DNA of 64,000 nt from Halalkalibacter wakoensis JCM 9140. Lineage in GTDB: Bacteria; Bacillota; Bacilli; Bacillales; Bacillaceae_D. The stretch's first letter is position 1. Each line of letters begins with the position of its first letter. The position numbers and the translations under genes are program-made. Shown piece by piece: positions 47,938 through 59,055 of the stretch. The stretch is taken from assembly GCF_000513095.1 (NCBI RefSeq), contig NZ_BAUT01000004.1, forward strand, positions 1-64,000, in the 5' to 3' direction. The notes beneath the pieces are model-generated. The model did no database searches. It saw only the letters and a program-made list of their open reading frames with translations, and was not told where the DNA came from.

Positions 47938-47954
47938 TTAAGGGAGGCTGTTAC

Positions 47955-50372
47955 ATGAAAGGTGTCATTATGGCAGGGGGGAAAGGGACTAGATTACGTC
48001 CACTAACTTGTAATGTACCAAAACCAATGGTTCCGCTTATTCAAAAACCAGTTATGCAATATAGCATTGAATTGTTAAAGAAATACGGTATTACCGAAAT
48101 TGCGGTTACGGTTCAATATCTATCTGATGTCATCAAAGATTACTTTGGTGACGGCTCAAAATTTGGAGTGCAATTGCATTATTTTGAAGAAACAACACCA
48201 TTAGGAACAGCTGGCAGCGTTAAGCAAGCAGAAGAGTTTCTTGATGAACCTTTTGTCGTGGTAAGTGGGGATGCTTTAACAGACTTTAACTTACAATCAG
48301 GAATTGATTTTCATACAGAACAAGATAGTCTTGTAACCATTTTTATGAAGCAAGTAGAATGTCCGTTGGAATTTGGAGTCATTATGACAGATGAGAAACA
48401 AAGAATTGTGAGATTTTTAGAGAAGCCAAGCTGGAGCGAAGTGTTTAGCGATACGGTGAATACAGGGATTTATATTATGAATCCTGACATTTTTTCCTAT
48501 ATTAAAGAGAATGCTGTTGTAGATTTTAGTAAAGACGTTTTTCCTCAGCTATTAGCAGATCAATCGGCGTTGTATGGTTATGCGGCTGATGGCTATTGGT
48601 CCGATATAGGAAATTTAAAACAATATCGTCAAGCTCAAAGTGATTTACTATCAAGAAAATTAGAAGCTTCAATTAGTGGAACGGAAATTGAGCCAAATAT
48701 ATGGGTTGGAGAAAATGTCATTATTGAAGAAGGCGTCAAGCTGCATGGGCCTGTTTCGATTGGATCTAATTCAACCATTCGATCAGGTGCCTATTTAGGC
48801 GAGGATTCGATTATTGGATCTGGATCAACGATTTCTAATGGTGCTTCAATTAAACGTTCTGTCTTATGGGACAGTATCTATATTGGTGATAATAGTGAGT
48901 TAAGGGGCGTAACTTTATGTCAAGGGGTTACGGTAGGAACAAAAGCAACTGTATTTGAGGATGCAGTAATTGGTCACCATACGGTGATAGGAGAGCATGT
49001 AACGATACAACCAGATGTGAAAATTTGGCCCTATAAAAGAGTGGAAGAAGAAACGACTATTCCACAGTCTTATTTGTGGAATGAAGTAGGAGCAAGATCA
49101 TTGTTAAAAGGTCATAGAGCTAGTGGTGTTGCCAATATTGAAATGACTCCAGAGGAAGCCTCAAAATTAGGAGCTGCTTATGGATCACTTTTAAACCAAG
49201 GTGAAAAAGTGTTTGTTGCTAGTGATAGCCATTTTTTCTCGAATGTTATTAAACTAGCTTTTGTTCAAAGTTTGCAGGCAGCTGGTGTTCATGTAGTTGA
49301 ACTTGGAAAAACGCTGTTACCAGTTTTAAGATACAGTGTTCAACAAGAAGAGGCAAAAGGTGGCGTTTTTATACGTTTAGCGGATAAAAACCAAGGTAAG
49401 CAAGTTTTAATTGAGTTCTTCAATGAAACTGGGTTACCGATTAGTTCTGGTGCTCAGCGTGAACTTGAGCAAATAGTAGCTTTTCAATCTTATAGAAGAG
49501 TGGCCTTTGAATATGCGGGTCATTATGATACAAGTGTTGAACTAGAGCGAGCTTACGTACGAAATTTATTAGAACAAATCGATCTTGGAAGAATTAAGAA
49601 AAGCAAGTTTAAAGTAATCCTTCATGAAGAATCAGTTAGTCAAGCCCATACAATTAAAAACATACTGACTCAGTTAGGTTGTACAATCGAATTGGTTTCA
49701 AATAAGGTCGATGTTGATGACATGAGAGTTCAAATAAAAGAGCTTCAGGCCGATCTTGGTATTTTAGTAGGTGAAAGTGGAGAGTTCATCAGTTTGATGA
49801 CTGAGGAAGGACAGCTAATTACGGAAGAGGAACAACTGATGCTCTTTGTTCAAATGCAATTAGAAAAAGGTTTACGTCCAGAGTTGGCTGTTCCTTTATA
49901 TGGAGCGAGTGCGCTTGAAGAAATTGCAGCTAGCTATGAAAAGAAATTAGTTCGAACAAAGACGTCAGCGAGAGCCATGATGGAAGCTGAGGGAAATGTT
50001 CAAATTATGTCCTATGATGCGCCGTTTGCGATTGTTAGTTTACTAGATTATTTAAGTGATAATGCATCTTCTTTAACAACTGTTCTAAGTAGACTACCTT
50101 CACAAGCTATTTATAAACAAGAAGTAACATGCAAATTACAACAAAAAGGAATTGTCATGAGAAAGCTAATGGAATCCTTAAAAGGGGAAGATGTTGAATT
50201 AATTGATGGAATGAAAGTGAGACATTCAGAAGAAAGTTGGACATTTATCGTTCCTGATCAAGAAAGTGGCACATTTACTGTGTACGCCCAATCAAAAGAT
50301 GGTGCACATGCAAAACAACTGGCAGGTGAGTACATTGAACAAATTAATGTTATTAAACAACAAACATCGTAA
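47955..50372 (+). CDS. Sugar-1-phosphate nucleotidyltransferase with LbH and degenerate phosphomannomutase domains
   Basis: An 805-residue, three-part protein. Residues 1-230 are a nucleotidyltransferase with GGKGTRLRPLT and the metal site SGDALTDF, of the mannose-1-phosphate guanylyltransferase/glucose-1-phosphate type. Residues about 250-365 are left-handed beta-helix hexapeptides. Residues about 375-800 resemble a phosphomannomutase, but the TASHNP catalytic serine loop is replaced around 474-479 (RLADKN) and the DGDxDR metal loop by GESGE near 606-610, so this part is probably not a mutase. It starts after GGGAGGCTG. It is the third gene of the polysaccharide operon and probably supplies the nucleotide sugar for the GT4 domain upstream. 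Confidence 0.85.
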   Translation: MKGVIMAGGKGTRLRPLTCNVPKPMVPLIQKPVMQYSIELLKKYGITEIAVTVQYLSDVIKDYFGDGSKFGVQLHYFEETTPLGTAGSVKQAEEFLDEPFVVVSGDALTDFNLQSGIDFHTEQDSLVTIFMKQVECPLEFGVIMTDEKQRIVRFLEKPSWSEVFSDTVNTGIYIMNPDIFSYIKENAVVDFSKDVFPQLLADQSALYGYAADGYWSDIGNLKQYRQAQSDLLSRKLEASISGTEIEPNIWVGENVIIEEGVKLHGPVSIGSNSTIRSGAYLGEDSIIGSGSTISNGASIKRSVLWDSIYIGDNSELRGVTLCQGVTVGTKATVFEDAVIGHHTVIGEHVTIQPDVKIWPYKRVEEETTIPQSYLWNEVGARSLLKGHRASGVANIEMTPEEASKLGAAYGSLLNQGEKVFVASDSHFFSNVIKLAFVQSLQAAGVHVVELGKTLLPVLRYSVQQEEAKGGVFIRLADKNQGKQVLIEFFNETGLPISSGAQRELEQIVAFQSYRRVAFEYAGHYDTSVELERAYVRNLLEQIDLGRIKKSKFKVILHEESVSQAHTIKNILTQLGCTIELVSNKVDVDDMRVQIKELQADLGILVGESGEFISLMTEEGQLITEEEQLMLFVQMQLEKGLRPELAVPLYGASALEEIAASYEKKLVRTKTSARAMMEAEGNVQIMSYDAPFAIVSLLDYLSDNASSLTTVLSRLPSQAIYKQEVTCKLQQKGIVMRKLMESLKGEDVELIDGMKVRHSEESWTFIVPDQESGTFTVYAQSKDGAHAKQLAGEYIEQINVIKQQTS

Positions 50373-50373
50373 T

Positions 50374-51015
50374 ATGTTTGCTTTTCAGAAGAATGAAAGA
50401 CAGTTACTAAAAAATGTCGGGATATGGATAGATGGAACAAGTTCTTGGCTAAACGATGGTCAATGGGACATCTCACCTAAACAAATAAGAGGTGGGACCC
50501 TCTCCATTATGGTTGCCTATCATCCAAAGTGGAAAATTCAAGTTACAATGTTAGAGGAACAAAAGAAGACGGATAGTAGTATTTTCTATACATTCATCGT
50601 CAAAAATCAATCTAATGATAAAAAAGACATGAAGTTCCTCATGCATCATCAAAAAATGGAGAGTGCTTCTACTAAAGTTGCATTTGTATCGCCATTAAAA
50701 CAAGCCATTATTCATTACGGTGAGCCCATTATTTCTCTTCTTGCTGCTGACTTTTTTAAAGAAAAGGAAAGTCAATTGGCCGTAGGGAAAAAGGAAAAGA
50801 TTTGGTGCAATTCAAAAGGGATGTTAGCGGTATCACCGTTATGTCAAGAAGGACTTGAAAGTATGATGGTAACGAAATTAACTTTGTTACCTTTACAAGA
50901 AGTATATGGACGAGTGTGGGAGTTTCATGGTCAGAGTGAGGAAGAAGTTTTGGCTAAGCATGAACTTCAAATAGGTTCAGAAGAACTAGAACAAGTGACA
51001 AAACAAATGCTGTAA
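50374..51015 (+). CDS. Unknown protein, last gene of the polysaccharide operon
   Basis: I do not recognise a family. The product (about 213 residues from ATG 50374) is mainly polar with predicted beta strands (GGTLSIMVAYHPKWKIQVTM), no signal peptide and no membrane segment. The frame is open from 50266, inside the preceding gene. ATG 50374 follows the stop TAA (50370-50372) after one base and has no ribosome site of its own, so translational coupling is likely; ATG 50347 is an alternative. Its function probably relates to the glucan made by the operon, but nothing in the sequence shows it. Confidence 0.65.
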   Translation: MFAFQKNERQLLKNVGIWIDGTSSWLNDGQWDISPKQIRGGTLSIMVAYHPKWKIQVTMLEEQKKTDSSIFYTFIVKNQSNDKKDMKFLMHHQKMESASTKVAFVSPLKQAIIHYGEPIISLLAADFFKEKESQLAVGKKEKIWCNSKGMLAVSPLCQEGLESMMVTKLTLLPLQEVYGRVWEFHGQSEEEVLAKHELQIGSEELEQVTKQML

Positions 51016-51026
51016 AGAAAAACCAC

Positions 51027-51055
51027 TTGATTCAAAGTGAAAGATTTGCTATCAT
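51027..51055 (+). promoter_or_regulatory. Promoter of rpmG
   Basis: TTGATT (51027-51032), a 17-base spacer and TATCAT (51050-51055), 40 bases ahead of the start. Confidence 0.6.
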
Positions 51056-51094
51056 ATTCAAGTATGAAGTAAGCACAGTTTGGAGGGATAGCAA

Positions 51095-51244
51095 ATGCGT
51101 GTACAAGTAACTCTTGCTTGCACTGAAACAGGAGATCGTAACTATATTACTACAAAAAACAAACGTACTAATCCTGAGCGTATTGAATTCAAAAAATACA
51201 GCCCAAGATTAAAGCGTCATACGTTACACCGCGAAACAAAGTAA
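51095..51244 (+). CDS. rpmG: 50S ribosomal protein L33, zinc-free type
   Basis: A 49-residue ribosomal protein ([20 protein letters not shown]). The zinc-binding form has two CxxC pairs; here the first pair is reduced to one Cys (ACTETG) and the second reads YSPRLK instead of YCPRxK, so zinc cannot be held. GTTTGGAGGG precedes the ATG. Zinc-free paralogues are usually made when zinc is scarce, under Zur; no Zur-like box is visible here. It sits between the polysaccharide operon and yqgN, where B. subtilis has rpmGA. Confidence 0.93.
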   Translation: MRVQVTLACTETGDRNYITTKNKRTNPERIEFKKYSPRLKRHTLHRETK

Positions 51245-51275
51245 GCAGCTGGATTATCCGCTGCTTTTTTTTGTA
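51243..51275 (+). terminator. Terminator of rpmG
   Basis: AAGCAGC (51243-51249) and GCTGCTT (51260-51266), extended by GGATTATCC inside, followed by eight T. Confidence 0.88.
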
Positions 51276-51319
51276 TTTTTTGATAGATTTCATTAGAATT
51301 ATTTGGAAGTGAGCGAACA

Positions 51320-51880
51320 ATGGATAAAAAAAATGAATTGAGAGAGAACGTTAAGAGTCTGTTACATGAAGTTTCTCATCAAGACTGGTCCAAGTGGTCA
51401 AAGGATATTTCTCACCATTTACTACAATCATCCTATTGGAAACATGCTCAAGTTATTGCTCTAACCATTTCGAGAGGCAAAGAGGTGGATACATATTATT
51501 TAATTGAAACAGCATGGAAGCAAGGAAAAAAAGTAGTCGTTCCTCGTACGAACTTTCCAAAAAAAACGATGAATTTTTACCAAATTACTAGTTTTGAACA
51601 ATTAGAAGAGCGACCATACCAACTGAAAGAACCTAAAACGCAATACTGTCAGGCCGTTCCTAATAGCATGTTTGATATTGTCATTGTTCCAGGTTTGGCT
51701 TTTGATGTGGAAGGAAGGCGCTTAGGTTTTGGTGGGGGATTTTACGATCGATTTCTACCTGATCTTCATGTTCCAACGATTGCACTTGCATTTCCTTGTC
51801 AAATGGTGTCTTCAGTTCCTACTGATCCCCATGATTGTGAAGTTGAACATGTAATAGGTGTAGATGGGTTTTATGTATGA
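51320..51880 (+). CDS. yqgN: 5-formyltetrahydrofolate cyclo-ligase
   Basis: Converts 5-formyl-THF to 5,10-methenyl-THF with ATP in folate one-carbon metabolism. The 186-residue protein shows VPGLAFDVEGRRLGFGGGFYDRFL, the family signature. GGAAGTGAG precedes the ATG. The stop overlaps the next gene by four bases (ATGA). Confidence 0.93.
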   Translation: MDKKNELRENVKSLLHEVSHQDWSKWSKDISHHLLQSSYWKHAQVIALTISRGKEVDTYYLIETAWKQGKKVVVPRTNFPKKTMNFYQITSFEQLEERPYQLKEPKTQYCQAVPNSMFDIVIVPGLAFDVEGRRLGFGGGFYDRFLPDLHVPTIALAFPCQMVSSVPTDPHDCEVEHVIGVDGFYV

Positions 51881-52653
51881 TCATTTTGTTAATTATAGGT
51901 ATTCTGTTAATAGCGTATTTTGCTTATGCTAAGAAGAAATTAACATTAGATGGTGCTATTGCTGCAATAGTTGTAGGAATCTTGATCGTTTTTGGATTTG
52001 GCTTAAATGGATTAGCGGTATTAGGTCTTTTCTTTTTCAGTTCTACTATTATAGGTTCTGTCAAATCAGCAAACGACGGAGAAGTTGTACAGAAAGGTCA
52101 TCAACGGGATGCAATACAAGTTTTAGCCAATGGGGGAACTGCGGCTTTTGTTGCTTTGCTCTATTCCTTGTATCCGGCTGATTTTTTACTTTTTGGTTTT
52201 ATTGCGAGTTTGGCTGCAGCGAATTCAGATACTTGGGCATCAGAAATAGGGGCATTAAGCAGACAAAGACCATATCATCTTGTAAAAAGGCAACGTGTCT
52301 CTGTTGGGACCTCTGGAGCTATTACAATAATTGGTACAGTAGCAGCACTTATAGGTAGTCTCGTCCTTGTTGGGTTTTCCCAATTATTATGGCCAAGTAT
52401 ATCACTATCCGTTCTCATGCTTCTAACAATGGCAGGCTTTTTAGGGAATATGTTTGATACAATAATAGGTGGCATTTGGCAGGTGGTCTATCGCTGTTCG
52501 AATTGTGGAATTGAAACAGAACGTGTTGTTCATTGTGACGAAAGAACATTTCAAATAAAAGGTGTAAAATGGGTTAACAATGATTTTGTTAATGTTGGTT
52601 GTACTATCTTTGCCGCCGTATTAGGTATGGTTATTGGATGGTTGGTTTTATAA
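51877..52653 (+). CDS. DUF92 membrane protein
   Basis: A 258-residue polytopic membrane protein of the DUF92/TMEM19 family; related plant proteins are phytyl-phosphate kinases, but the bacterial role is unproven. Family marks: LTLDGAIAAIVVG near the N-terminus, RDAIQVLANGG and ANSDTWASEIGALS. About six helices. It overlaps yqgN by four bases and is followed by the ThiF-type gene, so the three are co-transcribed. Confidence 0.85.
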   Translation: MIILLIIGILLIAYFAYAKKKLTLDGAIAAIVVGILIVFGFGLNGLAVLGLFFFSSTIIGSVKSANDGEVVQKGHQRDAIQVLANGGTAAFVALLYSLYPADFLLFGFIASLAAANSDTWASEIGALSRQRPYHLVKRQRVSVGTSGAITIIGTVAALIGSLVLVGFSQLLWPSISLSVLMLLTMAGFLGNMFDTIIGGIWQVVYRCSNCGIETERVVHCDERTFQIKGVKWVNNDFVNVGCTIFAAVLGMVIGWLVL

Positions 52654-52663
52654 GGAGGAAAAA

Positions 52664-54723
<2,060 letters not shown>

Positions 54724-54743
54724 TAAGAGTAGGAGGGATGATT

Positions 54744-54947
54744 ATGATTCAACGTCTCATTTCAATTCTATCTTTAGTGTTGTCTATGTATTTTGCTTAC
54801 AAGTATCGTTATCGCGTCATTAACGCTTTTCTAGGTCGTCGAATGCTACGCAAGGTAGCAGTTATGGCTGCCATGCAAATCCCGTTTGTTCGCGATAAGA
54901 TTCTTGGTTCGGTTTTTCAATCAAACCGTACGCAAGAAAGTTATTAA
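54744..54947 (+). CDS. Small membrane protein
   Basis: A 67-residue protein with one N-terminal hydrophobic helix (LISILSLVLSMYFAYKY) followed by a basic segment (RRMLRKVAVMAAMQIPFVRDKI). TAGGAGGG abuts ATG 54738 and is well spaced for ATG 54744. It sits just before gluP, where B. subtilis has the small gene yqgO, but I cannot confirm homology. Its function is unknown. Confidence 0.7.
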   Translation: MIQRLISILSLVLSMYFAYKYRYRVINAFLGRRMLRKVAVMAAMQIPFVRDKILGSVFQSNRTQESY

Positions 54948-54950
54948 TAG

Positions 54951-55014
54951 AGATAAGGGTCTGTCATATTTAGTAGCGTAGCTTCTGAAGACAGACCCTT
55001 TATCTTTTTTTTTT
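54951..55014 (+). terminator. Terminator
   Basis: AGATAAGGGTCTGTC (54951-54965) pairs with GACAGACCCTTTATCT (54990-55005), followed by T to 55014. Confidence 0.9.
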
Positions 55015-55080
55015 GAAACGACTCTTCTAGAAAAGGGAAATGTTGCTATACTGTTTAATAACTAAAGAGAGGAGGTTGTT

Positions 55081-56592
55081 ATGGAGCGACAACAAGATTA
55101 TGTTTTTTGGAAAGCTGTCCATCACTACATATTTGAAAAAGGATGTAGGGTGATTGAGCAGAGTAGGAATGAAGTCTGGTTAGAAGAAGAGGACACACAT
55201 CCAAAGAGAATCATTCGATTTGTTCGAGTAGATATAGATTTTTCAATTTGGCTTAGAAGAGACATTACTGAATCAGTAAAGCAATTTGAACGGATTCGCC
55301 GTCACTTTCGGTTCCGTCGGTTAATTGGTGAAAATATTTATATTTCAGAATATCCGCCCGTTGATGAATGGGAAGACATCAAAAAGCCTTTTTTCGAAAG
55401 CAAAAGAAAGAGAACAACTGTAACATCCAAAATCATAGACCGGGCAAACCAGTCAGCCCTTTCTCTTCCTTCTGTTCCTTTACAAGGTCAGATACAGGAT
55501 TTAGATTTAAATTTAACCATTGAGCATTTAAAACAGCAAATCAATCACGTCACAAGGGAACGTGAACAAAAGGAAAAATCATTGTTTTTCTATGGGAAAC
55601 CCTTGACGACATTGGGTTTATTAGCCGTGCTTTCATATATGTTTTATCAATTAGAACAAGCTGGAGGAAGTACATCCGTACTAACATTGATTGAATATGG
55701 AGCCAAATACAATCCTTTGATTATGGAAGGGGAATGGTGGCGCCTTATTACGGCCATGTTTTTACATATTGGTTTTCTTCACTTATTCATGAACTCATTA
55801 GCATTATTTTATTTAGGTGGTGCAGTCGAGAGAATGTATGGTACCACTCGTTTTCTTTTTATTTATTTTGTAGCCGGATTGTTTGGTTCTATTGCTAGCT
55901 TTGCTTTTAATGAACAAGTAGCAGCTGGTGCTTCGGGTGCAATCTTTGGTTGTTTTGGGGCTCTGTTATATTTTGGTACCGTGTATAAAAAGTTGTTTTT
56001 TCGAACTATGGGAAAAAGTTTGTTAACCATTTTAGCCATTAATTTAGTTTTTGGTTTCTCGATCCCGATGGTTGATAATGGTGCACATATTGGTGGGCTA
56101 GTCGGAGGATTTCTTGCTGCTATGGTCGTTCAACTTCCTAAACACCGAAAGGTTCCAAAACAATTATTAAGTCTAGTCGTGACCATTTTTCTTATGGGTG
56201 GGCTCTATTTGTTTGGATTAAACAATGAACAAAAGACTCGTTCACCTTTATTGGAATTACAAATTGGGCAAGAGTATTTACAACAGGATAATTTGGAAGC
56301 AGCTTATCCATTTTTACAACGAGCCGTGGAGGAAGGAGCAGATATGCCTGAGGCGTATTTCTTATTGGCCTACGCTGAAGCCATGTTTGAAAACTACGAG
56401 TTTGCAAAAGAGTTATTGATAAAAACGATTGAAGAAAGACCTTCTTTTCATGAAGCGCATTATAATTTATCTCTCGTTTATATCGAACTTGAACAAATCG
56501 AGGAAGCCCGTAGCTCACTTAAGCGAGCAATTGAGCTTCATCCTGACGAAGCGTACCTCGATTTGTATGAAAGAGTCAAAGAGGAAAATTAA
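55081..56592 (+). CDS. gluP: Rhomboid intramembrane protease GluP
   Basis: A 503-residue membrane protease (B. subtilis YqgP). An N-terminal cytosolic domain (about 1-175) is followed by the rhomboid core of six to seven helices. The catalytic dyad is S285 in GASGAIFG and H336 in NGAHIGG; the HxxxN helix is HLFMNSLALFYLGG. The C-terminal 110 residues hold TPR repeats (QEYLQQDNLEAAYPFLQRAV). GAGAGGAGG precedes the ATG. In B. subtilis it works in quality control of membrane proteins, including the magnesium transporter MgtE. The stop overlaps the convergent gene by four bases. Confidence 0.94.
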   Translation: MERQQDYVFWKAVHHYIFEKGCRVIEQSRNEVWLEEEDTHPKRIIRFVRVDIDFSIWLRRDITESVKQFERIRRHFRFRRLIGENIYISEYPPVDEWEDIKKPFFESKRKRTTVTSKIIDRANQSALSLPSVPLQGQIQDLDLNLTIEHLKQQINHVTREREQKEKSLFFYGKPLTTLGLLAVLSYMFYQLEQAGGSTSVLTLIEYGAKYNPLIMEGEWWRLITAMFLHIGFLHLFMNSLALFYLGGAVERMYGTTRFLFIYFVAGLFGSIASFAFNEQVAAGASGAIFGCFGALLYFGTVYKKLFFRTMGKSLLTILAINLVFGFSIPMVDNGAHIGGLVGGFLAAMVVQLPKHRKVPKQLLSLVVTIFLMGGLYLFGLNNEQKTRSPLLELQIGQEYLQQDNLEAAYPFLQRAVEEGADMPEAYFLLAYAEAMFENYEFAKELLIKTIEERPSFHEAHYNLSLVYIELEQIEEARSSLKRAIELHPDEAYLDLYERVKEEN

Positions 56593-57467
56593 TTTTGAAG
56601 CGTTTGTAATAGTTGAACAGGTTCACCATCAGATGTTCTAAATAAAACAAAAAAATGATCAGCTGTATCAGGTACTAAAATAACAGGTACGGTACTGCCA
56701 ATGGGACTAACCGTCGTACCATCTTGCTTTGTTATACCTAAAACATAATTTTTATATAATCCTTCCCAAAGGCCGCCTAGAAATTGAGCGGTCTTTTCTT
56801 TTGATAAACCTGGAATTGGCTCATCTTCATACATAACTAAATCAGTTAAAGGGATGCGCAAATAACGGTCTTTTGGAATATTGTAATATTCAAAAAGGGC
56901 GTCCCAATCATAGTCTTGTTGTTGTTGCAAAATATAATCCAAAATTCGTTTGCTTTCTTTCTCTTCTTCCGTTTGCGGGGTTCTAAATGCATGTAAAGGG
57001 CTTAATGGTGAATCAATTACATACATCTGATCGAAGCTTAGCTTTTGAGCGCTTTTAATTTCATCATTAGGATAATGCAACTCTGCATGATGAAAAGTAA
57101 CGACTCTATAATGACCACTATCGTCAGAAGGTACATCCTTTTCCATTTCAATGGAGTCTGTGTCTTCTTCCCAAGAGGACATGGTATCTTTTAGATAGCC
57201 ATCTTCGAATAAGAGTGAAACATCTTGTCTTAGGTAGGCTGGCTGATTTAAGACAGACGTTACACTCCAGTCCAAAATATACTCATCCTCATCCTCCATT
57301 GCTTGAAATTCAATTTGGGATGTAGCCTCATCAAATGTGGCTGATGAATCTAACGGGAAAAAAATAAGAGCATCATGCAATGGTTCTGGTTTAATAGTAA
57401 AGACAAGAAATAACCCCACAAGAAAAGAAGAAATTAATAATCCGATTGAGAATTTCCATTTATTCAT
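56589..57467 (-). CDS. Hypothetical membrane-anchored protein
   Basis: I do not recognise a family. The 292-residue protein has one N-terminal hydrophobic segment (about 6-26, FSIGLLISSFLVGLFLVFTI), then an acidic extracytoplasmic domain rich in Asp and Glu, as expected of surface proteins in alkaliphiles. ATTGGAGGC precedes the ATG. It is convergent with gluP, with a four-base overlap of the two stop regions, and divergent from spoVAF. Confidence 0.75.
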   Translation of the reverse strand: MNKWKFSIGLLISSFLVGLFLVFTIKPEPLHDALIFFPLDSSATFDEATSQIEFQAMEDEDEYILDWSVTSVLNQPAYLRQDVSLLFEDGYLKDTMSSWEEDTDSIEMEKDVPSDDSGHYRVVTFHHAELHYPNDEIKSAQKLSFDQMYVIDSPLSPLHAFRTPQTEEEKESKRILDYILQQQQDYDWDALFEYYNIPKDRYLRIPLTDLVMYEDEPIPGLSKEKTAQFLGGLWEGLYKNYVLGITKQDGTTVSPIGSTVPVILVPDTADHFFVLFRTSDGEPVQLLQTLQN

Positions 57468-57591
57468 CGTTAGCCTCCAATGGACAAACAGTTTGACACA
57501 TGTATATGTCCTAATCTATTTGTTTATGCCTACCGTATGAATGGAAATACAAGTTGAAGCAAATAATGTAAAGGAATGGGGGTGATCGAAC

Positions 57592-59055
57592 ATGGGTAAC
57601 AATAAAGTGGAAAATCCAGTGACCATTATGTATGAAAAAAATATTGATTTTTTAAAAAATGAACTTGCGGTTGACGCCAACTTTGATGTCGTCCATCTAG
57701 AATTGGATTACGGAGAAAGACAAATGTCCCTCTTTCTTGTTGATGGATTCGGAAAGGACCAGGCGATCACACAAATTCAACGCGAGTTAATTCGATTAAA
57801 ACCAACAGATCTAGAAGGAAAAACTCTAGATAAATTAATGAAGCGTTACATTCCTTATGCAGAAATAGAATCAACCGATGATTTAGATCATGTTGTTGAT
57901 CAAGTACTGGCTGGTCCAGCGGCACTCGTAGTTGAAGGTATCGATGAAGTTATTCTTATTGATACAAGAGAATATCCAATCAGAGGGCCAGAGGAGCCTG
58001 ATACGGAAAAGGTGATCCGTGGCTCAAAGGATGGATTCGTTGAAACATTGGTCATGAATGCAGCTCTATTAAGAAGACGAATTCGTGATCGAACGATGAG
58101 AGTTGAGTACATTTCTGTAGGTCGGAGGTCTAAGTCAGACTTAGCCATATCCTATATTGGTGATATTGCTGATCCGAGTTATGTAAAGGAAATTAAGCAG
58201 GCATTAGAAAATATTGATACGGATGGACTGTCTATGGGTGATAAGACAATAGAGGAATTTATTTTCGGTCATCATAATAATCCTTATCCAATGGTGCGTT
58301 ACACAGAACGTCCTGATGTGGCAGCAAGTCATTTATTTGAAGGGCATGTTATTATCATGGTCGATGGTTCACCGAGTGTCATGATTACTCCAACAACCTT
58401 TTGGCATCACATGCAGCATGCAGAAGAATATCGTCAAAAGCCAATTGTTGGTACAAGCCTAAGAATTGTAAGGTACGCAGCTGTTTGGGCTTCTTTGTTT
58501 TTGCTCCCTTTATGGTATTTGTTAGCAACAAGAGAAGGACTAGCGCCTCCTGCTTTAAATTTTATTGGAGCACAAGAAGAAGGAACGGTTCCGTTATATG
58601 CCCAATTTATCATTGCTGAAATAGGGATCGAAATGCTCAGAATGGCTGCTATTCACACTCCTAATGCACTAGCCACAGCATTAGGGTTAGTCGCGGCGCT
58701 ATTAATTGGAGAAGTTGCAATCAATGTAGGTGTGTTTTCACCTGAAGTGGTTCTATACTTAGCCGTTGCAGCAGTAGGAACATTTGCTACACCAAGTTAC
58801 GAAATGAGCCTTGCGAACCGTTTAATTAGAGTTGCTCTTTTAATCAGTACGGCTCTTTTTGGAGTACCTGGTTTTGTTGTTGGGGTTACGGCTTGGTTAT
58901 TAATGCTTGTCCACTTAAAATCACTAGGTACACCCTATATGTGGCCATTTTTGCCATTTAATGCATTAGCATTAAAAGATGTACTATTACGTACAGCAAT
59001 GCCACTCAAAAAACAACGACCACAAGCCATTCATCCAAACGATCCAGACCGGTAG
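57592..59055 (+). CDS. spoVAF: GerA/SpoVAF-family spore germination protein
   Basis: A 487-residue protein of the GerA A-subunit/SpoVAF family, located in the spore inner membrane. The N-terminal cytosolic part has GPAALVVEGIDEVILIDTREYP, VIRGSKDGFVETL and RRSKSDLAISYIGDI. The C-terminal half has five to six hydrophobic helices, with TPTTFWHHMQHAEEYRQKP at the boundary. These fit SpoVAF better than classic GerA receptors. No spoVA or ger partner gene is adjacent, so it stands alone here. TGGGGGTGATC precedes the ATG. Confidence 0.87.
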   Translation: MGNNKVENPVTIMYEKNIDFLKNELAVDANFDVVHLELDYGERQMSLFLVDGFGKDQAITQIQRELIRLKPTDLEGKTLDKLMKRYIPYAEIESTDDLDHVVDQVLAGPAALVVEGIDEVILIDTREYPIRGPEEPDTEKVIRGSKDGFVETLVMNAALLRRRIRDRTMRVEYISVGRRSKSDLAISYIGDIADPSYVKEIKQALENIDTDGLSMGDKTIEEFIFGHHNNPYPMVRYTERPDVAASHLFEGHVIIMVDGSPSVMITPTTFWHHMQHAEEYRQKPIVGTSLRIVRYAAVWASLFLLPLWYLLATREGLAPPALNFIGAQEEGTVPLYAQFIIAEIGIEMLRMAAIHTPNALATALGLVAALLIGEVAINVGVFSPEVVLYLAVAAVGTFATPSYEMSLANRLIRVALLISTALFGVPGFVVGVTAWLLMLVHLKSLGTPYMWPFLPFNALALKDVLLRTAMPLKKQRPQAIHPNDPDR

